A DNA stretch of 50,671 nt from a virus. Below the pieces are notes generated by a model that saw only the letters and a program-made list of their open reading frames with translations, ran no database searches and was not told where the DNA came from. A program made the translations under genes and the position numbers. The DNA lies in the IMG/VR virus record IMGVR_UViG_3300034096_000665, positions 1 through 50,671 of that record. One strand, 5' to 3'. Numbering within the stretch: the first letter of the stretch is position 1; the number at the start of each line of letters is the position of its first letter. Positions 8,778 through 16,767 of this stretch are shown one piece after another.

Positions 8778-11700
8778 TGGGATTCAATAAAAGAGTATTA
8801 TCTAAAGCTGTATCAGAATTAGGTAAAGCAAAAGCACCGGCAAAACCAAGAGACATAATAACTGATCCTGCAGGTCAATGGAAATATCCAGGACAGAAGA
8901 CTAGAATACCTGGTAATGATATTACTATGCAAGGAGTTAACTATCCTGTATGGGCTCAACCTAATGTTGGGCCTGGTACATTAATGCAACCTGGTCAAGA
9001 TTATAACTTTCCTGATGCTGATTATGTTGATGAAACACCATTAGCTAAAAAAGGTGGTACTCTTAAAAGTAAGAAGTACTCTAAGAGTATGTCTGCTACT
9101 AACAAACTATTTACTAAGAATAAATTATTCCAAAATAAAAAAAGTAAGATATTTGATCCTAATGCTAAGTTTCAAGATGGTGGGCAGTCAGATGGTTTAT
9201 ATACTCATTCAGGCCACAATTATAAAAAGATAGATGGAAAGTGGTATATTGAACCTGTAGAAAATTCAGGTAAATATAAACTTATTGAAAAAGGTAATGT
9301 TAAATCTAGGATTGCTGAATTAGAAAAAAATGCACAAAGTTACAGAAACTCTACTCCAGAACAAGTAACTGCTAATAGAAAAAGACTGGATAGTCAACCA
9401 CAAAGTGCAGGTTCTGCAGATTGGTTCTGGACTTTACCTATTGCAGGTCCAGCAGCTTTAGAAGCAGCAGGTTCTTTAGGTGCTATGCAATTACCAGGTT
9501 TATCTGGTGTATCAGGAGCTACATTAGGTAATGCAGCTAATGCAGGATTTATTGCTCATGGTATTACGCAAACACCTGAGACTATAAAAGCATGGAATGA
9601 TGTATCAAAAGGTAAAAAGAAATGGCAAGATGCAGCATTAGAAACAGGTATAAACTTAAGTGAATTTATTGGTTCAGGTGCAGGTATTAAATCACTTGCT
9701 CAAGATGTAAATCAAGGTGGTAAATATCTAGGTAAAACATTAGGTACAGAATCAGGTTTACTATCTAAAGTTGATAAAGCAATTTATCCAACAAGGACTT
9801 ATAGAGCTCATTTACCAGGGGGAAATGAAACTAGTTATGAAGCATCAGAATTAGCAAAAAAAATAAATAAAAAAGGTGATTGGAGTACTAAAGACTTAAC
9901 TGAAGCTCAACAATATTTAGCTGGTACAGAAGCATTTGGTCGTAAAAAAGGATTACTTACTGGTAATGACATGTTATTGACTGAGTATAAAGTACCCTTT
10001 TGGAAAAGAAATGTTTCTTATGATAAAGATGTTAAAGCATTAAAAAAATTACAAAATGTAGATGTAAATCCAAATGAGTTTATTATTCCAAATAATAAGT
10101 TTTTATATCCTAGAAGAACTAATCTTATAAAAGCTGTACCTGAAGAATTAAAAAACTTTGAAGAGGTATTACCTAATGGATATAAAACTAATATGTATTC
10201 ACCTAATGGTATACCTTTTAGTTACACTAGTACACAATATGCATCAAAACCTTATCAATATATTGAGGATCAAATAAATGCAGTTACTGGACATGACATG
10301 CCATTAACTTATAAGTTTAATCAAGAGTTAGGATGGAATCAAAATGTACCTATGCATAATTGGACTCAAAAACAATTTGCACCTAATAAAGGATTAGGTA
10401 AATTTAATGCAAAAGAATTACCAGGTTCTCCTAATACATTGCAAACACCGGCTGGTTTTCAAAATAGAGTATTTGATTCAAACATACAATTAGGTTCTTT
10501 TAAAGGAAAAGGTCATTTATCTGAAAAAGGTTATAATTATAGAACTCTAGGAGATGCAGAGATAAAAGCAATACAAGAATCAAAAGGAGTTTTTCCTAAA
10601 ACAGGTAAGGCAAAAGGAGGTAATGAAAATGTTAAATATTGGACCAAAGGAAATGAAAAAAACTGGTATGCTGAAAACCCTAATCAACAAGTCATAAGAA
10701 TAAAAGATAATAAATTTAGTACTGATAAAGTTGCAGATGCAAATGATATAGAAATATATAATCATGAAACAGGTGCTTTTGAATCTATAATACCAGAATC
10801 AAAGTCTATACAAAAACTTACTAAAGGTAAAGCTTCTATTAATGAAGTTAAAAATACTTTTACACCAAACTCTTTAATTAATCATTCTGATAATAAATTC
10901 ATACTACAGAACACTCCTGTAAAAGCATCAGGAATTACACCAAAAATAAAAAATTTACCTACTATTGAAACACATGGTTTTGAAGTTACTCAAAATGAAG
11001 TGCAACAACTCATAGATCAAAACATTGAGTATTTACAAAATCCTGAATATATAAAAAGACGTATAGCTACAACAGGAGAAACACAACAAACTGTAGAAAA
11101 AGATATTGAAAAATATATAAGAAGATTAAAAAATTCAATAATTGATTTAAATTCTAAAGATATACGCGGAGAAGGTCTTGCAACTAGAGGTAAAGAATTT
11201 TTAAAAAAACCCTTAATTAAAAGTAAAATACATGTAGCATCTTCAAATAATACAATTAAATCAAAAGAAGATGTATTACATATACTTGATCATGAAATTA
11301 AACATATTTTATCACCAGCAACTGAGACAAATTATGCTTTACGTAAATATAAAAACTATCCTCATATAGATATTAAAAAGGGTGTAAAGAATGAAAACTA
11401 TATTGCTGATGATGCAGAACAACAGGTTAGATATCTTAGAATAAAAGATTACCTAAATAATAAATATGGAGTTTCAAAAAATAGTCCAATCTCAGAACAA
11501 GATTGGGAACTTTTTAGAAATGATTTAAGTAAGTGGGCAAATGAACAACATGCTGGATTAGAAAAAGGACAAATACCAATAGGTTTAAAAGATGTAGAAC
11601 AGTTACTTCTTAAAAGATCTTCTGATGTAACATCAGAAGATTTAAGAAGAGCTATTAATAAAGCTTGGGGTATAGTCCCTATTGCTGGCACAATGGGTGT

Positions 11701-11827
11701 AATAGGAGCAGGGGCATTAAAACAACAAAAAACGGGAGGAGTAACTGAAACTTGGGAAGATGAACTATCTGATGAAGAGATAGAAGAATTAAGAAAAGCA
11801 GGATACATTATTGAAGAACTTGATTAA
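8777..11827 (+). CDS. Cargo-region protein with C-terminal zincin-like HExxH motif
   Basis: A 1,016-aa protein coupled to the muzzle gene (TAATG). The N-terminal 140 residues are basic and disordered-looking, with GG motifs (LAKKGGTLKSKK near 90, KFQDGGQSDG near 134). Residues 215-265 are Ala/Gly-rich and hydrophobic (LPIAGPAALEAAGSLGAMQL). The centre is not recognised. Near the C-terminus, H839-E-I-K-H843 in ILDHEIKHIL, followed by DDAEQQVRY with E881, fits a gluzincin metallopeptidase (two His and a downstream Glu as zinc ligands). A short hydrophobic segment (IVPIAGTMGVIGAGAL) and QKTGGVTE precede an acidic tail. The protein has no cysteine. A maturation protease or an injected protease are both plausible. 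Position supports a virion or cargo protein. Confidence 0.55.
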   Translation: MGFNKRVLSKAVSELGKAKAPAKPRDIITDPAGQWKYPGQKTRIPGNDITMQGVNYPVWAQPNVGPGTLMQPGQDYNFPDADYVDETPLAKKGGTLKSKKYSKSMSATNKLFTKNKLFQNKKSKIFDPNAKFQDGGQSDGLYTHSGHNYKKIDGKWYIEPVENSGKYKLIEKGNVKSRIAELEKNAQSYRNSTPEQVTANRKRLDSQPQSAGSADWFWTLPIAGPAALEAAGSLGAMQLPGLSGVSGATLGNAANAGFIAHGITQTPETIKAWNDVSKGKKKWQDAALETGINLSEFIGSGAGIKSLAQDVNQGGKYLGKTLGTESGLLSKVDKAIYPTRTYRAHLPGGNETSYEASELAKKINKKGDWSTKDLTEAQQYLAGTEAFGRKKGLLTGNDMLLTEYKVPFWKRNVSYDKDVKALKKLQNVDVNPNEFIIPNNKFLYPRRTNLIKAVPEELKNFEEVLPNGYKTNMYSPNGIPFSYTSTQYASKPYQYIEDQINAVTGHDMPLTYKFNQELGWNQNVPMHNWTQKQFAPNKGLGKFNAKELPGSPNTLQTPAGFQNRVFDSNIQLGSFKGKGHLSEKGYNYRTLGDAEIKAIQESKGVFPKTGKAKGGNENVKYWTKGNEKNWYAENPNQQVIRIKDNKFSTDKVADANDIEIYNHETGAFESIIPESKSIQKLTKGKASINEVKNTFTPNSLINHSDNKFILQNTPVKASGITPKIKNLPTIETHGFEVTQNEVQQLIDQNIEYLQNPEYIKRRIATTGETQQTVEKDIEKYIRRLKNSIIDLNSKDIRGEGLATRGKEFLKKPLIKSKIHVASSNNTIKSKEDVLHILDHEIKHILSPATETNYALRKYKNYPHIDIKKGVKNENYIADDAEQQVRYLRIKDYLNNKYGVSKNSPISEQDWELFRNDLSKWANEQHAGLEKGQIPIGLKDVEQLLLKRSSDVTSEDLRRAINKAWGIVPIAGTMGVIGAGALKQQKTGGVTETWEDELSDEEIEELRKAGYIIEELD

Positions 11828-11887
11828 ACTTTTAATGTTTATTGAGTAAACTAAAATTTATTATATTTAATATATATTACATATTAT
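11825..11887 (+). promoter_or_regulatory. Candidate promoter, copy 2, with upstream inverted repeat
   Basis: A 60-nt gap between two cargo genes. It starts at the stop codon with TAAAC (11825-11829) and GTTTA (11837-11841), a short inverted repeat, then GTAAACT, AAAATTTA (11853-11860) and TATATT (11862-11867), and ends in AT-rich leader before the ATG at 11888. The order of elements matches the gap at 16703-16767, so the two are probably homologous control regions. Confidence 0.5.
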
Positions 11888-14092
11888 ATGAAAAAAAGAG
11901 TAAGAGTATATAAAGCTGGTGGTCAATCAAACCAACCTACTCAAGAACAGATAGTAAATTATATTGCACAAAGAATGTCAGCTGATGATTTTGATGGTGA
12001 TACAGATGCACTTAAAGCAGAATTAGCTCAAGCAGGTATTCCTGAAGATAATGCTGATGAATATATATCTTATGTGAGTGATAATTTAGGTTTAGATGAT
12101 AATGAAGAAGGTGATCTAGAAGCTCAAGCTGCAGCAGAAGAACAAGCAAGAGCTCAAGAAGAAGAACAACAAGCTTTACTTGAACAGCAAAGAGCCGCAG
12201 AAGAAGAAGCTTATAATGCTCAATTAGAAGAAATGTATAATATCACTGGAGAAGAATCAGTTGATGAAGATATGACTTATGCAAAACAAGGCGGTACTAG
12301 TTTAAGCAAAAGAAGTTTTATTAAACAATATACTAAATTTGCTAAGATGGCTCAAGGTGGTGATACACCTAATCCAGGTCCGGATGATGTACTTAATGGT
12401 AGAGAGGCACATGTTAATGGATTCTTAGGTGCTGTTAAAAATACTGCTAATGATGCTGTACTAAGACAAGAAGCAGAAGCTCAGTATAATGCAGTATATG
12501 GTACACCACAGATAGGTGCTTATCAAGAAGGAGGTATACCACAAGAAGAGGTTGATTTTGAAAATCCGTTACATCACTTAAGTACTTATGGTGCTGATAC
12601 AAGACATATCTTCTCTGATAACATGTATACTGAAAATGATGTTGCAGCAATGGAGCAATTTGGAGGTAATACTGGTCAAGGATTATATAGATTTATAGGT
12701 GGAGGAGATAATGAATCTGCTTATGAAATGTACCAAGACTCTGATATAGACTTCAATCAGGAAGAGTATCAAATGGGTGGATTCAGAATGCCTAAAAGAT
12801 CTGGTAGACAATATACTCAAGCGGTAGGTTCTCCTTATTATACCGCTACAGGTGAAGCAGCTAACCCTGTTGATCTTGCAAATAGAAAAGTAACAAGTGT
12901 TGATGTAACTAAAAGAGGAATCTTTGGTAGACCTAAAGCATATACTGTAAACTATGATGGTACTACATCTACAGCACCAGCTGTTAATCCTGCAACAACA
13001 CCAACAGGTGAATACACACCACCTAATGAGTTTACAGGTAAAAGACAACCAATTGCTAATTGGATGATGAGAACGGGTATACCAGGAGTAAGAGGTTTAG
13101 GTGCTAAAATGATTGAGTCAAAACAGTTACCTGATAATGATGTACAAAAAAATGATCCAGATGAAATAGCAAGAGTCAAGAAAATTTATCCAGATTATAC
13201 ACCATTTGGTCAACAAGAAGAACATGTAGAAAAAAAATATTTTAAACCATCTGTATTAAATTATGCTAAACCTTCTGTAATGGAAAATGCTGCTCAAATT
13301 GAAGCGGCAAATGCAATTAAAGATTTACAAAGTCAATCAAGAACTATGAGAGAATTTGGTGGCCCAGTAGATTATACTGAATATGCATATGGTGGTGATA
13401 TATCTGTACCAGAATTATACAGAGCTCAAGCAGGTATGGAAACTAACACCTTTGATCCAAATGCTAATCCTTTAGACTTAAATAAAAAAGACTATAAAGG
13501 TGATACTGTTGATTTTACTGGTAAAGTGATTAAAAAAAGAAATACTGATTTTAGTATTGGTAATGGATCAATGGATTTAAAAGTTCCAGGTACTATAGAT
13601 AAAAATTATACTAATCCATTAACCGGTGAAAAACCAGCAATAACAGCAGGTTCAGATGGTAAGTATGTAGATAATACAGAAAATGATTTATCAGTTGACG
13701 CAAAAACTAAACAAGGTACATCAGAAGATTATCAAGTTAAAAAGAACTGGGATAAAACTAGAGATAACTTTGATATGGGTATGATGGCTGTTAATGCTGG
13801 ATTAGATATTGCTGATCAAGTAAAAGCACGTAGACAAGAGAATCAAATGCTCGCAAATACAACTGCAGCTGAAACTAATTATGGTATAAGCAATCAAGAT
13901 GATAGAGGTGACTATGATCCTAACTCAGGTTTATTTAGACCAGATCAAATGGGATTCACTGGTGTTGCAAGATATGGTGGTGTTTATGCTAATGGTGGAA
14001 GCACAGAAGATGAAGATGAGGATGTTCAATACATGACTCAAGAAGAAATAGATGACTTCATTGCTAATGGAGGAGAATTAGAATATTTATAA
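11888..14092 (+). CDS. GG-motif virion/cargo protein (734 aa)
   Basis: I do not recognise a named domain. The N-terminus (KKRVRVYKAGGQSNQ) is followed by an acidic region and a Glu/Gln/Ala-rich predicted coiled coil at about residues 79-118. The remainder is low in hydrophobic residues and dotted with short motifs ending in GG: YKAGG, AKQGG, MAQGG, YQEGG, YQMGG, REFGG, AYGGD, ARYGG, ANGGS and finally ANGGELEYL at the C-terminus. The region near 625-690 (FDMGMMAVNAGLDIADQ, then NYGISNQDDRGDYDPNSG) resembles a segment of the next protein. It has no cysteine. It sits in the cargo block behind its own candidate promoter, so an abundant internal capsid, scaffold or ejected protein is likely. The function is unproven. 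Confidence 0.5.
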   Translation: MKKRVRVYKAGGQSNQPTQEQIVNYIAQRMSADDFDGDTDALKAELAQAGIPEDNADEYISYVSDNLGLDDNEEGDLEAQAAAEEQARAQEEEQQALLEQQRAAEEEAYNAQLEEMYNITGEESVDEDMTYAKQGGTSLSKRSFIKQYTKFAKMAQGGDTPNPGPDDVLNGREAHVNGFLGAVKNTANDAVLRQEAEAQYNAVYGTPQIGAYQEGGIPQEEVDFENPLHHLSTYGADTRHIFSDNMYTENDVAAMEQFGGNTGQGLYRFIGGGDNESAYEMYQDSDIDFNQEEYQMGGFRMPKRSGRQYTQAVGSPYYTATGEAANPVDLANRKVTSVDVTKRGIFGRPKAYTVNYDGTTSTAPAVNPATTPTGEYTPPNEFTGKRQPIANWMMRTGIPGVRGLGAKMIESKQLPDNDVQKNDPDEIARVKKIYPDYTPFGQQEEHVEKKYFKPSVLNYAKPSVMENAAQIEAANAIKDLQSQSRTMREFGGPVDYTEYAYGGDISVPELYRAQAGMETNTFDPNANPLDLNKKDYKGDTVDFTGKVIKKRNTDFSIGNGSMDLKVPGTIDKNYTNPLTGEKPAITAGSDGKYVDNTENDLSVDAKTKQGTSEDYQVKKNWDKTRDNFDMGMMAVNAGLDIADQVKARRQENQMLANTTAAETNYGISNQDDRGDYDPNSGLFRPDQMGFTGVARYGGVYANGGSTEDEDEDVQYMTQEEIDDFIANGGELEYL

Positions 14093-14101
14093 TTTTGCAT
14101 T

Positions 14102-16702
14102 ATGTACTTTAAAGTAAAAATAACTAAGGGATTACCACAAGCTAAAACGGGAGGTTTTACAGGTAACAATTTAAATAAACAAGTAATTAGTTTTGGTGGA
14201 GCTGATATGAATGCTGCATCAAGACATCTTGAGAATACTAGATATTTAAAACAAGTTCCAAGAGATGAAGCTAATCTAGAAGCTGAAAAAGGTGAGACTG
14301 CATTTGGTGACATCAATGGGGATGGCTTTCCAGAGCACATGCTTATTGGTGGTAAAAGACATAGTGAAGGTGGAACACCATTGAACTTACCTGATGGTAC
14401 TTTTATTTTTAGTGATACTGCATCTATGAAAATTAAAGATCCTGCTATACTTGCTAAGTTTGGTAAAAAGAAAGGTTCATATACTCCTGCTGAATTAGCT
14501 AAACCTTATGACTTAAATGTTTATAGAAAGATATTGGAAGATCCTAACTCAGATAAAGTAGATAAAAAATCTGCTGAGTTAATGATTAAAAATATTAATC
14601 TTAAGCTTGGTGCATTAGCATTAGCTCAAGAATCTAAAAAAGGATTCCCTCAAGGTATTCCTGAAGTAGCTAGACCCTATATGGAAGAAATGGGTATTAG
14701 AGAAAAAGATTTAATGCCACAAAAAATTCAACCAGAAGCACAGGTTAATGAACAAGCTATGCAAAATCCATATGAAAATCAAGGTATGGGTATGCAATCT
14801 CCTGAAGAAGAAATGATGGAGCAAGGACAAGGTATGCAAAATCCACAAGAAGAGATGATGGAAGTACCTCCAATGGCTCAGTACGGTATTCAACTAGGAG
14901 ACTATAACTCTACAGCTAATTATCCTGGTGATCAATTATATAAAACTGGAGGTTCATTAGAAAGATATCAAAGTAAGGGTGAAGTAAAACAAAAAGTATA
15001 CACTGTAGAAAATTTACCTAAAGATGCTATTATAAGAGATAGAGTTACTACTGATACACAACCTGGAGACTTTATTAAACAAGCAGATGGTACTTATAAA
15101 AAAATAACAGGAGCTGCATTAAACAGAATTGCTACAGCAAATACAAATTCATTAGGTATACCAGTAGAAGAATTTAAAAAACAATCTCCTGAAAATGCTA
15201 AACTTATTGCAGATGCAAATAGTATTATTGAACAAGGTATTAAAGATAAAACTATAAGCGTTGATAAAAATAATAATATAAAAATTACTGGTAAATGGAC
15301 TGGTAGTTTTAAAGATAGAGTATTATTATCAAGAGCATTAAATGCTACTAATGCTAAAGGTACATTTGGTACTGATAAATATAAAATTATCAGTCAAGGT
15401 GCAACAGGTCCTTATTCTAAACTTAATGAAAAAACTGGAAAACTTAAAGATTCTGGATCTTTTGTTGCAGGATTTACACCTGAATTATATGAGCAAAGAT
15501 TCATATATGAACAAGCTAAAGGTTTAGGTATGACAGATGATGAAGCATTTGCTGAAGTTGACCGTATACAAAAAAATGATAAATTAAAAGCGCAAGCAAG
15601 AAGACAGTTTGCATCAACACTTGGTATTAAAGATATACCTAAAGATGATGCTGCATTATTATCTACAGACTTTTATAAAAAGAATTACGCTGATGTTACT
15701 AGAGGTATTGAAAAAACATTAGGTGAAGGTTCATATAGACCAGCAATAGGTAACGAACTGTTAGCAGGATTTGAACATTTTGATGCATTAGGTTTTAAAC
15801 CTGAATATCAATATGAAAATGAAACACCTATAGTAGCAGATGAGACAAAAGCAGATGAAATAGTTGCTCAAGAAGAAACACCTGAAATTCCTTATCAAGG
15901 TACTCCAGAATGGTGGAAACAAGATAAAGTAAATCTTGGTCTTGCTGCTGCTGATTATTTTGATGTAGATAAAGCTTTACCGTGGGCAGCAAGATATGAA
16001 CCACAATTATTGTCTCCTACATTTTATGATCCTACAAGAGAACTTGCAGCTCAGTCTGAACAAGCTAATATTGCTAATCAAGCTTTAGCTCAATTTACAG
16101 GACCACAAGCATTATCTGCTAGATCAGCATCTATTCAAGGACAAGGTGCTAAACAAGCCGCAGATACATTATCAAGATATAATAATCTTAATGTTGGTGT
16201 TGCTAATCAGTTTGAAGGTAACAATGCACAGATTGCTAATGAAGCTCAAAGATTTAATCAAGCACAGAACAAACAATTGTATGATCAAAATGTAATTGCT
16301 AACCAACAGTTTAAAAATACTAAACGTGCATTAAGACACAACTTAGGTGAAGCATATAATACTGGTACAACTAATATGATGAAAACTGATGCTTTAAATC
16401 AGTTATATCCTCAATACTCTGTTGATCCATCAACTGGTGGTAGAATGCATTATACAAGAGGTAAACAATACAAACCTGAGTTAGCAAGTTCATTTGATTC
16501 ATTAGTGCAAAAATATATGGGACCTCCTTACTATATGGAGGGAGCGGATGCTATTAAAGCAGCTAAAACAGCTTCAGGATATTCAGGTACAACTGATGGA
16601 GTTGATCCAGATATGATAGGAAAAATATACAGTAAAAAAGGTGGACCTGTAGAACTTGGATATGTAATGGGTTCAAATGTATTCCCATTCATGTTCTACT
16701 AA
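14102..16702 (+). CDS. GG-motif virion/cargo protein (866 aa)
   Basis: This protein shares style with the preceding 734-aa protein and lies 9 nt after it. The N-terminal domain (about 1-200) looks folded and conserved: it contains EKGETAFGDINGDGFPEHML, then IGGKRHSEGGTPLNLPDG and FIFSDT. DINGDG is a calcium-loop-like sequence. A Met/Gln/Glu tandem repeat lies at 227-254. GG motifs occur as AKTGG, SEGG, YKTGG, STGG and, near the end, YSKKGGPVELGY. The C-terminal third is Ala/Gln/Asn-rich and helical (QANIANQALAQF and ANQFEGNNAQIANEAQRF), which could be an amphipathic or coiled ejection segment. It has no cysteine. It is probably a virion internal or ejected protein; the enzymatic role, if any, is not visible. 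Confidence 0.5.
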   Translation: MYFKVKITKGLPQAKTGGFTGNNLNKQVISFGGADMNAASRHLENTRYLKQVPRDEANLEAEKGETAFGDINGDGFPEHMLIGGKRHSEGGTPLNLPDGTFIFSDTASMKIKDPAILAKFGKKKGSYTPAELAKPYDLNVYRKILEDPNSDKVDKKSAELMIKNINLKLGALALAQESKKGFPQGIPEVARPYMEEMGIREKDLMPQKIQPEAQVNEQAMQNPYENQGMGMQSPEEEMMEQGQGMQNPQEEMMEVPPMAQYGIQLGDYNSTANYPGDQLYKTGGSLERYQSKGEVKQKVYTVENLPKDAIIRDRVTTDTQPGDFIKQADGTYKKITGAALNRIATANTNSLGIPVEEFKKQSPENAKLIADANSIIEQGIKDKTISVDKNNNIKITGKWTGSFKDRVLLSRALNATNAKGTFGTDKYKIISQGATGPYSKLNEKTGKLKDSGSFVAGFTPELYEQRFIYEQAKGLGMTDDEAFAEVDRIQKNDKLKAQARRQFASTLGIKDIPKDDAALLSTDFYKKNYADVTRGIEKTLGEGSYRPAIGNELLAGFEHFDALGFKPEYQYENETPIVADETKADEIVAQEETPEIPYQGTPEWWKQDKVNLGLAAADYFDVDKALPWAARYEPQLLSPTFYDPTRELAAQSEQANIANQALAQFTGPQALSARSASIQGQGAKQAADTLSRYNNLNVGVANQFEGNNAQIANEAQRFNQAQNKQLYDQNVIANQQFKNTKRALRHNLGEAYNTGTTNMMKTDALNQLYPQYSVDPSTGGRMHYTRGKQYKPELASSFDSLVQKYMGPPYYMEGADAIKAAKTASGYSGTTDGVDPDMIGKIYSKKGGPVELGYVMGSNVFPFMFY
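14780..14863 (+). repeat. Two tandem 42-nt repeats in the 866-aa cargo gene
   Basis: Two in-frame 14-codon units encode QGMGMQSPEEEMME (residues 227-240) and QGQGMQNPQEEMME (241-254). A partial related unit (NEQAMQNPYEN) comes just before. The protein repeat is clearer than the DNA repeat, so it is probably maintained for function, such as a flexible acidic, Met-rich linker. Confidence 0.75.
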
Positions 16703-16767
16703 ACTTTTTAGGTTTAGTAAACTTATAAAATTTTAATATATTTACAGTATAGACAAACATTAACAAT
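16697..16767 (+). promoter_or_regulatory. Candidate promoter, copy 3, with perfect 8-bp hairpin at the stop codon
   Basis: TACTAAAC (16697-16704) and GTTTAGTA (16712-16719) form a perfect 8-bp stem that includes the stop codon of the upstream gene. GTAAACTTAT, AAAATTTT (16727-16734) and TATATT (16737-16742) follow, then a 25-nt leader to the ATG at 16768. No U-tract follows the stem, so this is not a classical terminator. It parallels the gap at 11825-11887 in order and sequence. Confidence 0.5.

Noticed and set aside
11449-11808. 119-codon minus-strand frame inside the 1,016-aa gene
   Set aside because: It lies wholly within a conserved plus-strand gene, has Ser/Cys-rich low-complexity translation and no initiation context; a shadow frame.
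12683-13048. 121-codon Cys/Ser/Ile-rich minus-strand frame
   Set aside because: A shadow of the 734-aa cargo gene; composition typical of reverse reading of AT-rich coding sequence.
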